DNA of 64,000 nt from Amaranthus tricolor (Eukaryota > Streptophyta > Magnoliopsida > Caryophyllales > Amaranthaceae): NCBI RefSeq assembly GCF_026212465.1, contig NC_080058.1:2993501-3057500 (forward strand). Reading direction: 5' to 3'. The first letter of the stretch is position 1; every line of letters begins with the position of its first letter. Shown one piece after another: positions 12,243 to 25,034 of this stretch. The notes beneath the pieces were generated by a model. It did no database searches. It saw only the letters and a list, made by a program, of their open reading frames with translations, and was not told where the DNA came from. Position numbers and translations under genes: made by a program.

Positions 12243-14045
12243 GCTTTGAAGAGTAGATGCAATATACAACGGTCCTCGTACATGTTGCTTATATTACACA
12301 TAAAATGAGATGTGGATGGGATTTAAATTCATAATGCTTTTATCACGTTAGCTTTTATATCATGTCAAAAACCACTTGATAAACAAAAAATTATGTTAAT
12401 GGTTAAAAGTTTCAAATTATATTATAAATTGACAAATATATATTTTTTTTCTTTATTTCATCAATAAATATATTTTCTTTTTATTTTATTCATACAACTT
12501 ATTAGACCAGTCATTTTTTACCCATAAGAATTAAAAATTAAAGCAAAATATCAAATGTGACCACTTTGGTAGAACAAAAGAATGCATACATGATCCCCAA
12601 TGCAACGATTATCTATAATCTAGATAGTATTTTTATATTCACACTTATTTGGTTAATTTATATTATCATGGTGACAATTATTTTTAATTAACCTATCTAA
12701 TCACTAATCAAGTGCAATTTGGTGACACAACTAGTCACATGTACTGATCTACTGCCAAAGAATGTCACAAACTTTCATAAAGTAGAAAGGCTAAAAATAA
12801 TCCTTAGAATATTGATAAAAGTTTTATGATATTATTGTTTGGTAGTTACTCTACGTTTTTACAAGCATTAACATGTTTTATTTTTATTTGATTTGATTTG
12901 TATAATTATAGAAGTGTTCAATGAAGTGAGTTAGGACAAGTCGTATTAATTTTTTTAACGGGTGAAATCGGTCATATTAGGATCTGTTTGCCCCACTATA
13001 ATTCGACCCATATTAAAATAAATTTAAAATCGTGAAAAAGTTATTCAAATGTGTCGCGTGATATTAATTTATATTCATAGTTAAATTCAAAGTATAATTG
13101 GCTAATATATATAATTGACGTGCTATTTATTTTTTTGGAATAAATGTCCATAATAATGTTGCACATAATTATAAATCATTCAATTATAGTTGTCAAAAAT
13201 AACCAGAAAACTTGCAATTCAGATTATAACATGCAATATACACAAAAAATATAATAAATTGTGTAATATTAAGTCAACTGGTTAAAAGCCCGCCTAATCC
13301 ACTAATTTCTTTTACAACAAATTTATTAAAAGTCCGACCCTTAAAAAAATTTACTAGTTTGACCCTTTTAAAACAAATAGGGTCACGGGATTCTGATAAG
13401 CCAGGTCCGTTACACTCTTCTAATTTGCATAAAGGATTTTATTTATGATAATCCCTCGTTAATATACATTTTTATATTTAAGGGTCTATACGACAATAAG
13501 CAGAACATAATCCATAAAGATTAATTTTAAGGTACTTTATAGTAGTATGTACTAGCTATCATGTATATTGAAATATATTAATTTATTAATTTTAATAATT
13601 AAAGTCTTTGATTTTGTTATAAAAGTTTAACATACTAAAATAGAGTAAAGTTTAATACTTCTATAAGTTAAATGCATACTAGTTTTATTGTGTGTACTAC
13701 TTAATCTCCACTCCACTATTTCACACTCTTTATTATCCACTGTTTATAAGATGCACTTCTTAACTCTTCACTTCACTAACTCATATTTTTTACTAGCACA
13801 ATACTCTACTAAAGTTAGTGTAGTTTTTTAATGTGCACCAACTAAATCCACACATTAGTGCTTAAGTGATAAAAATATAAAAAATGAGAAAAAAGAAATT
13901 TATTTTGCAATATAGTAAATTAAAGAATTTTTTGTTTTCTAGAAATTTGTCATCTTTCCTAAACCACTACATATAAATTTTTGTGCATGAATAGTGTTTG
14001 TTTTCATGTATGTCCGTGAGAATGCCTAGGCATCAAAATCGATCA
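12243..14045. other. AT-rich intergenic DNA, no gene seen
   Basis: Only AT-rich unique-looking sequence and poorly preserved repeat traces are visible, for example a CTCCACTCCACT-rich segment near 13705-13800 that resembles the one at 47545-47640. No coding potential was recognised. Confidence 0.55.
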
Positions 14046-14592
14046 TAACCAAGTTTTTCTCTACTTCCTATGAGAGGAATGAAAATAGCTATATTTTATA
14101 TGCAAAATGGGGTTATGTGGTTTCATGTGTCATAAGATGATGAAAGTGATGTCATTTGATGTTTTTCTTTGTTTCAATAATTCATGTCAAACTCTCTTTG
14201 TAAGAGGAGACCATAAATGTGGCATTGCTCCCTTTGCAAATAAATATTTTTAGGTTAGGGTTAAAATTAAACTAAAATATAAATTTTCAATTTCAATATA
14301 TTTCAATAATAATATATTTATGTCATCATATGGTGTTGCAAATTCATAAAACAAATGGACTAATAACAAAGTTTTTCTCCACTTCCTATGTGGAGTGGTG
14401 GAATAAAAGCAGTAGTATTTTATATGTAAAAGGGATGGAATTTATGTATGTGGTTTAAATGTCATAACATGAAGAAAATGAGGTCATTTAAGTTTCTCAT
14501 TGTTTCAATAATTCACGTCATATAATCACTTAAGATTTCATGTGAAGAGGAGGCCAATAATGTGGCTTTTCTCCTTTTTATATGGCAAATGT
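14046..14592. repeat. Diverged tandem duplication, period about 316 bp
   Basis: The segment from about 14048 to 14245 and the segment from about 14364 to 14592 share an ordered series of blocks: AGTTTTTCTC.ACTTCCTATG, ATTTTATATG.AAAA, ATGTGGTTT, GTCATTT, TTGTTTCAATAATTCA.GTCA, and GAGGAG.CCA..AATGTGGC. The copies differ by many substitutions and small indels, so the duplication is old. Function unknown. Confidence 0.7.
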
Positions 14593-17165
14593 GTAGTTGC
14601 AATTAAGTTACGATTTTATGGCATGTTCCATATTATTGTAATTTTTGGTTTTATGGTTTTTTGATTTTCTAAATCATATGATATATCTTCTATCTGCAAT
14701 AAATTAAAAAAAAAATTATTTTTTCCTTTTTCTAATTTTCATTGATTTGGATTTTTTTTTAAAAAAAATCTAAAAATTGGAAAGAAAAAAGTTAAATGAT
14801 AATGGATAAACCCTAATTTTTCATTTTTCATAAATATGACTTATATATGTTATTGAGATTTAAAGTTTTACTTATGAAATCATTTTTTTTTTATAAATTT
14901 GGCATAATTTAAAACAAAGATAAACATTATACACGTACTCAATAATTTTGCATGAAGAAACTCTTATATGACTCATTCACTAACTGATTCATTAATTTTG
15001 TTTAAAATATTTGCTAATTTAAAGTGTATGAGAATTTAATGTCTTTACATTAATTTTCTTTATCAGTCGTGATGACTTGTATAATTTCATTTGGATTGAT
15101 CTTTAAGCTAGAGTATATTTTGACATTTAGAGGGTTTTATTTAATTTGAGTCAATTTTCAAGCTAGATTTTTCAACTTATATTACACATAATCAAAAGCA
15201 TCACAATATAGATTTTAGAACAATCTATGATAGATATGATATTTAGAAGCCAATCTTTTTGAGAATAGAATGATATTATAAAAAACTAAATTATAATTCT
15301 ATCCTAATGAAATATTGCAAGATTATTATTCTTTTACTTTTTGCATTTTTTTTCTTCTCAAATAGAAAATTTTAATTTTAGAGTCAAATTTTGACTACAA
15401 ATTCTTATCAATCGATTTAAAAAATATATTCATATGAAATCTTAATATATTCGTCTCAATATATAACTTTTAAACATAAACTTTTTGTATTTTTTAGAAA
15501 TCCACAAGACCACAATTGAACTTATTATTTAAATTATAAATTATTTAAAGATCCTGTATAATTTTTAAAAAAATTATATATTTTTCTAACTTTGTATCTT
15601 CAGATACTTAACATATACTACATAGATTAATATTGAAGCCTTCGACTTTTTAGAGTTCTATACAATCGAATATGTTGAACATGCTCAGAACCTCGCTGCT
15701 ATATATAAGTCACCAACTGTTATGAATATGTAAATTTACTTTTGATATAAGTATATAACCATGTATATATAATGTTAAATTCGTTACATTGAATATGGCA
15801 ATTAAAACTATATTGGAAGCATGAATATGATTTTTAAATATGCAAGCTTCAAATGGACCGTGTTTGAAATGGATCTGGCTTTAAACAGACACATTATTAC
15901 ATAAATGAAGTGGTCTATAGACAAATCTTAACGGGTCTTTTGTTATTTTTATTTACCGCCTATATTATAATAGTTAATAGTCTAATTATAATTAATCAAA
16001 AAATTAAATTATTATATGATATTTTTTTTACTCAATCTGAAAAGCTTATTTCAATAGAAATTTATAATAATTAAATTATAATTTGGTCCAACTCATTAAT
16101 TATTATTTACAAAAAGTTTATTTCCCATTTGAGTTTCTTTTGTTTTTTATTTAAACATATATACAACTTGCTCATTATTATTTGGTCAGACCTGAAATCG
16201 GCCGGAATCGACCCTTATTCAGCCAATTACACGGTCTAATAAAGAGTACTCACCCATGAATAGTGGCTTCAAATTAAGAAATCTCAAGTAAATTATAAGG
16301 TTAGAGACTAGAGTTATACTCGGAGTCATTTTCATCTCACCTCTAGTTGATCTTTAAATCTCCCTTAATAAAGGGTCCCATCAATCATAGGGCATAATAC
16401 AGTGAAAACAATGAATATGTGTTGTTGTTTAACCCTCTATTTTGTTTGAGAGCTAACCATTTATGAGTAATAAAGACCATTCAACTCCTTAAGGATGGAG
16501 CCCGCCATGGCCATGTCCTTGCTTAGCTTGTGATGCCAACCACCATCATGCCTAATACTATCCCATGTGATGCTTACTAAAAACTTCTATGCTACCTTCT
16601 TCATTTGTCTCATCTTTGCGTTTGCTCACATCAACTTACACATACTATATATTATACGGTCATGGAACAATCACGTACACTACAATATTTTATAATTTTT
16701 AATTTACAAATGTTTTGGATCCAAAAATAAGTAACAAAACTGAATTGAGAGTGATGTAAACAAAACGAGAGTGATGTAAACTAATAATTGATGCCTTTGA
16801 TTAAACAGTATTGTGTGCAGTCGTATATCTTTTACATGTCAAATTTAATTTTATAATATATATACATTATATAACATAACTCGATCAAGCAATTATTGAT
16901 CATATTTAAAAAGTGTAGAGTATAATTAAGTTGATTTAAAGGTAATAATAATTATAAATGAATTTATTAATTTTTTTTCAATAATTTTGGTTCTCTAATT
17001 TTATGTATCTTTGGTTTATATAATAAGTTGAGAGACGCAAAAGACTAATTAAGAACTTAATTAATTTACTTAGTGCATAAGATGCATGCACTCTATCTCC
17101 ATATACGAGTACGTTAATTCAAACATTGAGGAATCAACATCATTTTCTTAATTATATATATATAT
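14593..17165. other. AT-rich intergenic DNA, no gene seen
   Basis: No recognisable gene or intact element. Around 15400-15540 there is a degenerate relative of the MITE at 5548. The remainder is AT-rich sequence with long A and T runs. Confidence 0.55.
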
Positions 17166-17168
17166 ATA

Positions 17169-17472
17169 GGGGCGGACCCAGCTAGGGGCAAGGGGGGCAA
17201 TGGACCCCCCAATCTGAAAAAAATAAATGAGCTTTAAGAAAAAAAAAAATTACTGTAGCGACCAATTGGCGACGGATTTGCGACCATATTCCCGTCGCTA
17301 AACATTTAAAAAAAATTGAAAAAAATAAAAGCTTGTAGCGACGGATTTGCGACCATATTCCCGTCGCTAATTTGCTTTTCCATTTGGCAACTATTTTTTG
17401 CCCTCGCCTTTCCGTCGCCACAACCGATATCCGAAATTTTGACCCCCCAATTTGAAATTCCTGGATCCGCCA

Positions 17473-17475
<3 letters not shown>
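17169..17475. mobile_element. Non-autonomous DNA element with GGGGCGGACCCAG / CTGGATCCGCCAC ends inside a TA microsatellite
   Basis: The ends GGGGCGGACCCAG and CTGGATCCGCCAC are imperfect inverted repeats. The element sits in a run of TA repeats, so the target duplication cannot be read. Inside, a block built from GCGACGGATTTGCGACC and CCCGTCGCTAA occurs twice (about 17269-17301 and 17339-17371). Similar TAGCGACGG subterminal repeats occur in plant class II elements, including CACTA types, but the class here is not proven. Confidence 0.55.

Positions 17476-17546
<71 letters not shown>
17476..17546. repeat. (TA)n microsatellite, 71 bp
   Basis: Uninterrupted TA dinucleotides. It extends the shorter TA run at 17154-17167 on the other side of the 17.2-kb element. 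Confidence 0.95.
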
Positions 17547-17548
<2 letters not shown>

Positions 17549-17961
17549 TTAATTACATATTTTTTTTTTGTGTAACATAATTTATTTAAAATATTATTAG
17601 GGTCTTAAAGTTATTGACAAGAACATGACTATCGTCTACGAAACCATTTTTTATGTTTCTCTTTTTACTAAATTTGTTCATTTTCTTCCATGCTTATCAA
17701 AGGACATAACCAAATTTATTAACGCCTCCTCCCGTTTGTTCTTTTGCTAATATAAAAAGCAATTATAGCCCTTGTTATTAAAATAATTCCAAACAAAAGA
17801 AATGTAAATAGTGATTGTTCTGTTTGTCGGGCAGAATTTAAGCACCTAAATTGTCTAAACTCACTCTTCTATGTCTCGTGACGCACAAAGATGGCTTACC
17901 AAAGGTTCATAGCTAGCAAGAATTTTAGAAAATCTTTTGATCGTTTTTGTAAGAATTTTGT

Positions 17962-18083
17962 CATCATCATCATACTTAGTATCCCGCTCATAGGGACTTA
18001 TGAACAGGGTCTGGAGAGGAAAGAAGACCGGCAACCCATACTCATTAAGAAGGATGCAGTCAAAGAGTCCTCCAACGTACTAT
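17962..18083 (-). mobile_element. Severely 5'-truncated RTE-type LINE 3' end (122 bp)
   Basis: The sequence starts with the (ATC)n tail and then follows the copies at 2583 and 44446: a TATCCCGCTCATAG block, a GG.AA.GA...GGCAAC.CATACTCAT block, and an AGAGTCC block. It is flanked by GAATTTTGT at 17953-17961 and 18084-18092, a 9-bp target duplication. Only the untranslated 3' end is present. Confidence 0.75.
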
Positions 18084-18184
18084 GAATTTTGTTTTGGTAT
18101 GATATTGTCGGTTTTGACCTCTTTCTCAAATGTAGCATATTATTTTTGAGGTTGATCACTTTATATACTTATGAAATTTGAATA

Positions 18185-18345
18185 TTTTCTTATTTATTAT
18201 ATCATATAAGCTTGGGATGTATATTAACGAATCCGTACCGCTTGTCACGTTGGCTTCTGATATCATGTCAAAAAATCAATTCAACTAAAAATTTAAGCTG
18301 ATAGCTGAAATTCCAGACAATGTTATATACTCTAACAAAAACATA
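18185..18345. repeat. Dispersed repeat fragment with GATATCATGTCA motif
   Basis: The segment running from CACGTTGGCTTCTGATATCA through TTAAGCTGATAGCTGAAAT to TATATACTCTAACA resembles a repeat tail seen widely in eudicot genomes. Shorter related pieces (TTATATCATGTCAAAA-like) occur near 12350 and 51040. Family name unknown to me. Confidence 0.4.
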
Positions 18346-18414
18346 TTTTTCCTGTCAATCTTCAGCTTTGACATTAATTATTGTGTCTATAGTTGTGAAG
18401 AATTCATATTTATA

Positions 18415-18702
18415 CTCCCTCTAATTCTTTTTAGTTAGTTCTATTTACTTATTTGGGCGATTCACTTCTATTGTTCTATTTTTATTTTAAGACATACATT
18501 TATAGATGGTTCCCTTATTTTCTTTATATTAAAAATACCCAATAATATTGTACATGAGTCTACTATTTTAGGTGGTTCATTCCAATTCTTAATATTAAAA
18601 ATACTCAATATTGCACATGAGTCTAGTATTTTAGGTATTTTCATCATTTTCTTAATATTTATACCCAAATTAAATGGAACAACTAAATTGAATGGGAGGG
18701 AG
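18415..18702. mobile_element. Stowaway MITE (288 bp) with internal duplication
   Basis: The left end CTCCCTCTAATTC and the right end, in reverse complement CTCCCTCCCATTC, are inverted repeats, flanked by TA at 18413-18414 and 18703-18704. Inside, a unit of about 65 bp (18506-18572 and 18573-18636) is tandemly duplicated; both copies contain ATATTAAAAATAC, ACATGAGTCTA and TATTTTAGG. No protein is encoded. Confidence 0.88.
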
Positions 18703-19498
18703 TATTATATTTTTAGATTTTAATTAAGACAGGATTTTTTTTAAAAAAAAAAACATCATACAAGTTTAAAGCTTAACTACTTTAGATAGTTGTCAACTTA
18801 TTTTATTTTCTAACATAGAACTCGAGATGTACACTAAAGTAGACCAAAGTTTAATACTTAAAAGACAGTTGGAATTGGAAGGTTTCTTGTAGATCAAAGA
18901 ATATTTGTGATTTGATGCTTCTCATCTAAATCAACTTTATTAATGATGGTGATCTTAATTTCCCGGTAATTTGTACGTATATATATAATTATATTATTAA
19001 GAGCATGTGTTGGATGTAATTATGGTTTGATTCTAGTACATTGTATTTAAGTAATAGTCAATATTACGTTGATTATGAAATACAGTATTACCTTTGTCCT
19101 ATGTACACATTCATAACACGATATATGTTACCATTTATGTTTTTTTTGTATTAAACATTATGGATATTGTTTATCCATATATAAAGTTAGTATATGTGCA
19201 TGAAAAAGATCATGTCATTAGTCTTTAACAACTGGCATAATATATATATAATAATTAATCTCTAATCGTTTTCAATATTTTTGTGGCCTAAAGTGAAAGA
19301 TAAAAAGTAAACCTAAAATAATAATATATCAGAAATAACCATAATAATTTGAAACGAGAATAGCTGAAAATATATAAATCCAAGAAATTAAATACTATGC
19401 TAAGTAATAAAACAAATGGTCATGAGACAATGAGACTTCAAAATTTAAGGGAGAAAAAATTGTATTAAAAGAAAAAAGTTAAAATTTTGCTATATAAT

Positions 19499-19972
19499 TT
19501 ATTTTTAGGGAAAAGTGTATAAAAGTATGTGATAAATTTTTTTTTCAAAAAGTACCAAATAAAAAAGTTTTGTAAAAAATATCTAATGAAATTTTTTCTT
19601 TTCCAAAGAGTACGAATTAACGTCTACCTTCAGTTGACCGTCAAATATAACGGTTGACTGGTCAAAATAGAAAATTTTTCTTCCTTATTTTCAATTTATT
19701 TTTCAATTCAATTTTCTCACTGTCTTCTTTCTCTATTTTTTACTCAAAATCGAAATTAAATTGGAAATGAAATTGAAGATGAGAAAGAAGCATTTTCGAT
19801 TTTGACTAATCAACCGTTATATTTGACGATCAACTGAAGGAAAACGTTACCTGGTAGTCTTTAGAAATGAAAAAAATTTTATTAGGTATTTTTTTAAAAA
19901 ATCTTTTTTTATTAGTTACTTTTTTAAAAAAAATTATTAGATACTTGTTTTGACAATTTTTCCTTATTTTTA
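19499..19972. mobile_element. Mutator-like MITE with very long inverted arms and 9-bp target duplication
   Basis: Two copies of TTATTTTTA (19499-19507 and 19964-19972) flank a 456-bp segment whose two halves are inverted repeats of one another. Each arm is over 200 bp. Matching blocks include CTTCAGTTGACCGTCAAATA (left) and, in reverse complement, CTTCAGTTGATCGTCAAATA (right), each followed by TAACGGTTGA. A 9-bp target duplication plus long terminal inverted repeats is the signature of Mutator-like elements. The transcript would fold into a near-complete hairpin. There is no coding capacity. Confidence 0.85.
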
Positions 19973-22900
19973 TTATATATAATCTCACATTGGAACCATT
20001 AGAAATTAAAAAAGAGGTTTGAGCAATCGTTCAAGATGATCACACCCCAATAGTCGGCTTTGCAATTAATTCACATTCCAGGATGTTACAACGTTGAATG
20101 ATGAGAATCGGACTAATCCCAATAGTGATATTTTTTATCATCAAAATGAATGTTAATGTTAACGTATAAAATTATGCATCTCAATGATGGTCACAAAAAA
20201 ACCATTTGATAATTAACTTTTGTGAAAAATCTCTTCTTTTTTTTTTTTTTTTTTTTTTACCAAACCTTGGTGAGGCCCATATATCTACAAAGGTTCAAGT
20301 CAAGTCAAAATTATTTTATTAATAATAATTGAAAATAAAATATCAAAATTCATAACTCTAAATAGAGAACCAAAAAATAGTTTAAAATAGGGTAATTAGT
20401 ATAAAATGGTAATTATTTTTATCACGAGTGAGATAGAGATAATTTTCTTAACCAATTTTAAGTCTTAACTATGGGATGATCAATTAACCTTTTGAGGGTA
20501 TGTTCTCCACTTCTCTTCACTGATTGGATTTAAATCTAAAAAATTAACTTTGATACCAACATATTAAATGGTCTTCTAAGTTATTAAAAGGTATTATGAT
20601 ATCATTCATATCATATCCTCCATCTCTTTTAAATAGCGTCATTTAATTTTAAAAAAATTTCAAATCTTAAATTAAATGGTGTTATTCTAAAGAGACGAAT
20701 GTATTCTATATTTACGAAATTTGTATGTATGAATTCTAAAACATACTCTATATGATTAGTCGTTGGGGAAAATGCACCCCAAGAGGCGATCGAGAAAATA
20801 TAACTCAACAAAAATTCTAGTATATCAAATGTAAATAAAACAAAATTATAAATTTTGTATCATATTAGACCATTTTCTTAATTTTATAAATATCACTAAG
20901 GATAGTTTGTGTTAAAGGGTTCAATATTATTTATATTGAAGAAAGTAAATAGCATATGCCACTTTATAAACTTGAGGAATAACTCTTACTAATACAAATT
21001 GGTTCTAGTAGTGAGACACCTTTGGTTTTGTACGTGCATTACTTCTTTTCTTCCTTTATTTAGGTTGTCTATACCTATTTTCTAAATTCTAACATAATAT
21101 CAGAACATGATTTGCTGTTAGTCTTTATGACTAGGCATTTAATCTTACCACTGGTTAGATATGCTACTTTTTAAACTTCAGGAGTAACTTTTACAACTAT
21201 CAATTAATTTTAAGAGGGTATTTTCTTTTGGATTTGTACGTGGGTTATCACTCTTGATTCTTATTTGAATTGTTCAGAATCGTTCTCTAAATTGTATGAT
21301 TTAGTTTTCGTTAAGCTGCGTAACTCCTCTCTACTTTTCCTATAATCACCACTCACTTCTAACTATCTTAATCAAAAAGTACATTTCATATAGTTGTAGA
21401 GTCATGAAGGCGTTTTAATGTTTTGGAATTCTACCTTTTGAGAAAAAATTATTAACAATTAACTCTAAAATTTCCCATCACAATTAATTTGGTTGCTCTA
21501 TGATTAGTATACACTCAAACAAATAAAATGTCCCATCACAATCACATTTGATTTTTAAATGATTTGAATTCATCAAAACCTGTAATGCATGTTTTAAGGT
21601 AAATATTCCCCTATTTTGTTTTTAATTACTATAATAACGGAATGTTAAAAAAAAAAAGATAGCATAGGAGTTTAACTGAAAAACACAAGCTTAAAAACAA
21701 GAAAGGTTGTGGAAGAAATTGTTAACCAAAAAAACACTATTCTCATCTCTAATGGTATTGGTTCTTTTAGTTATTAATATTAAATTGTGAGAAGAACAAC
21801 TAAAATATAATGTAATTTACAAAGATAATTTAATGACAAGGTTCGTAAATTTAATTCCACAAAATTCATTACCCTCTATTTAGGTTTGTTCCTGAGCATA
21901 GGCAAAGTAAGCTTAGGGCCCAAAGTTAGAAAAAATCCTAAAATTAGAAAATGCTAGTTAATGGAAATAGATACTTAAAAATTTGCAATTTATGAGTAGT
22001 TATTTTATCATTTAAGTATTATATGACACATTTACATTTTTAATGCTAATTATAATATATAAGGTCCGTCTTTGTTAGTTTGCCAAAAACCCGTTTAGTT
22101 CATAATCGTTCCTGCATAGGGAGAGCCCATTTTATTCAGTTTGCCTAGGACCCATAAAATGTCAGGAACGACATTGCGGCTCTATTACCACCTAAGAAGG
22201 TGGAAATAATTTGTAATAGAAAATTATGAAGCAAAAAAACATATTTGAAGATGAAAGTTCTATTGATAGTTTTCACCAAAATTAACGATAAATCTCCTTT
22301 TCATTCAATAGCGGAGCTATTAGTGGGCGAAGATTAGCCATTATCCATCCTTAAAAATCACTAAAAATTAATATTAAATAAGAAGTACTCGACCTATAAC
22401 TTTTTTTATTCTTCTTTCAAGTCACAATATTGCCTTGTGTCAATATAACAAAACTGCAGAAATACTTTATACTTATTGTCATTTTAAACCCCCAACCTAA
22501 AAAACTTTTTGTAATGTTAGAATGAAAATTTTTGGCTTCTCCGTGAATGTTTTCATTATCAACATTGAATACCATTCCGTTAATTAAAATAACCTAAGAA
22601 AAGAATGGAATAGTATATAACTGAACAACCCTATTTTATCTTTTTTATTTTGCTACTATTTTTTTATGAGTATATTCTTTTTTTTTTCTATTCTTATTTA
22701 CGCATTCATCTATATAATTTAAATAATTTCACTATTTCTTAATCGTTGTAAAACATATAAGAATCAACAAGTATCAATATAACAACTAAATTCATAATAC
22801 ATGAACCATGCCATTAGCAATGGTAAAAAAGAGCACCAAAAAAAAAGACCCAAACTAAAGTGGCCCCATAGATGGATTTTAAAATTAACTCTTGTAGATG

Positions 22901-24060
22901 TAAGGTCACTTTCGGTAACACAAATAGTGAAAAGAAAGAGACATTAAACTTTGAGAAAAGGGCACCGATTTGTGGGTCATTTTTAATCTTATCATTATAA
23001 TCAAATTGTCTATGTGAAGTTAGACAATAATTTAGGGTTAAGATTAAAATAATATGCTTTGTTCAAGGTAATGTGTGATTACTAAGAAACAATGGGTTTT
23101 GTCCTTTAGGTTAAACCAACAGTGTACCAAAAGAAATATGGGACCCTCTTAGTACTAATATCTAGCTGTTGTATTTATTACTTTGATTTTGATTAGTAAA
23201 TGGTTTAAACATACAACAGTTTTAGTGTCAGAAATTGTCATCAATAAGTAATAACATTTCTCAACATTGATTAATATATGGTTAATTGTTTTTGTTATGT
23301 GGTCCTTGATTTGATTTCGTTGCCTTAATGTGATTAGATGTACTTCTTAACATACTTCTATGAGCTATATCTTATATGAGCCAAAGTTTCATAAGTTTTT
23401 AACGAGTTTTTGTTTTATTCTAATTGAAAGTTAAAAAAATCAATAATGCGGTCTCATTGTTAGTCACATTATGATTTAAATTGTACCTCAAATATAATTT
23501 TAAAATATGAACTCTTTGTTTTGAGTCTGTCTTATTGGCAAATGGTCTCTCACAAAAGTAGCGTAAACGAAAACTGATGTTGTTAGTACAAAGGGTGTTG
23601 TATATAAGTTAAAAAAATTAATTATATTGATTTATGTGTAATGCAACGACAACAATACAAAATCTTAATCATAAAAGATTAATTGGTACCGTCCACATAT
23701 ATTCTTCTTCTCCATTTAATTGGAAATTCCATCATACATGAATCAATCAATTGATTTCTATGATCGCCCACCTTAATTCTTCTTCTATATTCATTTTGAG
23801 CTATAAGTCTAAATTTTTATATTTTTTCCTACAGATGTCCTTCTGGTAATTTTTTTGTCTTACTCATCCTTTTTATGTCCCACGAGTTTCAGATTTCTAT
23901 CTTTCTTACAAGTGCACTCTTTGCGCATACACAAACCATTCAAAACGATTATCTTTAATCTTCTCGTTATTTTTTGCGCTCCTAGTCAAACCAAAGCAAT
24001 CCAATTCAAACACAACACAAACCAAAAACACAAATTCTTGTGAAATACGATCATCTTTAA
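19973..24060. other. AT-rich intergenic DNA with old repeat traces
   Basis: This holds a T-rich run near 20235, a diverged direct duplication at about 20953/21158 (listed separately), and a segment at 21888-22170 whose ends carry GTTCCTGA and TCAGGAAC as an 8-bp inverted pair with GGGCCC-like internal text, probably an old DNA element without a readable target duplication. No gene was recognised. Confidence 0.5.
20953..21260. repeat. Diverged direct duplication, period about 206 bp
   Basis: Blocks of the form ATATGC.ACTTT.TAAACTT.AGGA.TAACT (20954 and 21159) and TTTTGTACGTG or TTTGTACGTGGGTTA recur in the same order about 206 bases apart. The copies are well diverged. Confidence 0.55.
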
Positions 24061-24480
24061 TAGTTTGGGATTGAAATATGTCTTTTAAAGAGACAGTCTC
24101 TCAAGAGACTAGCTGAACCAAAAATAGTTCAAATTAACCGTTAAGCCAAGTCTGCTCACCACTACCATGAGATAGTACGGCGGGTCATGTAAGTAGACAG
24201 AAATTTTTTAAGGGTTAGGCTCAGAGGGGCCCGATTAAGGTCCTCACTTTTCAGGGTAAAGTTCTATCACAAATAAAGATGGGTCTACCAACCTGGCATG
24301 GGCGCATGGCTCACTCTGCAGATGGGCCATGGTCGAAGCATATTTTCCAGCCCAACATGGGTTCTCTAGCCTGATAAGGATGGCCAGCAGAGGCACGCAG
24401 CCCACAGGGCATGGGCCGATCATGCTCAGCTCTACCGGAAGGCAGACACTTTCATGTCTCATGATGGTTTTTTACACTAA
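24061..24480. repeat. Unassigned GC-rich repeat-like island
   Basis: The island begins with GAGACAGTCTCTCAAGAGAC (24089), similar to the MITE ends at 36.7, 37.0 and 49.36 kb, and continues into a stretch at about 24240-24460 of much higher GC content than its surroundings, with recurrent ATGGGC, GGCC and GCCCA words. Open frames exist on both strands (24329-24544 and 24462-24244), but neither looks like a known protein. It is probably a transposon fragment. Confidence 0.35.
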
Positions 24481-25034
24481 TGTCGCCCTAAATCAACAGT
24501 CAGTTATTCTTGTAAGAAATCATTTTTCAATGAGACAACTTTAAAACAAAAAATTTATATGTTCATAATACGTATCAAATGGACTATTTAATCCATATGT
24601 AAAGTGTATCTCTAGATGAGACCAACGCATACAACAATTTGTGGTGGGACAAAATTCAAAGGTCCACTATGCAATGGGTATATTAAGGGCCCATTAAATC
24701 ATTCAACATCTACATTAATTCAAAACATTATCAACATGGCATATACAAGATAAGCTGAATTCTAAAAGATGAACAAATAGGTAATATCACACCTCACAAT
24801 AACATACCACAACAAAAGTGAATTCAGAACACTAGTATAATATTTTCTGAACACTCAGCTTCGTACGTGCATTAAACTGACTTCGTTGTCATTTTTCGGT
24901 GCAATGTGTTATACAGTTCAATATTAATACAGAACTTTCAATCATATAAACTGGGTCATGACCTAAGCAAGGCCCAAGCCTAAATTCTCCCTGAAAGACA
25001 GCTTGAGCAAGTTCCAGTATTATGGCCATTGCTT

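Noticed and set aside
17316..17552. Open frame with Ile-Tyr repeats
   Set aside because: It reads through a (TA)n microsatellite and a transposon; it is not a gene.
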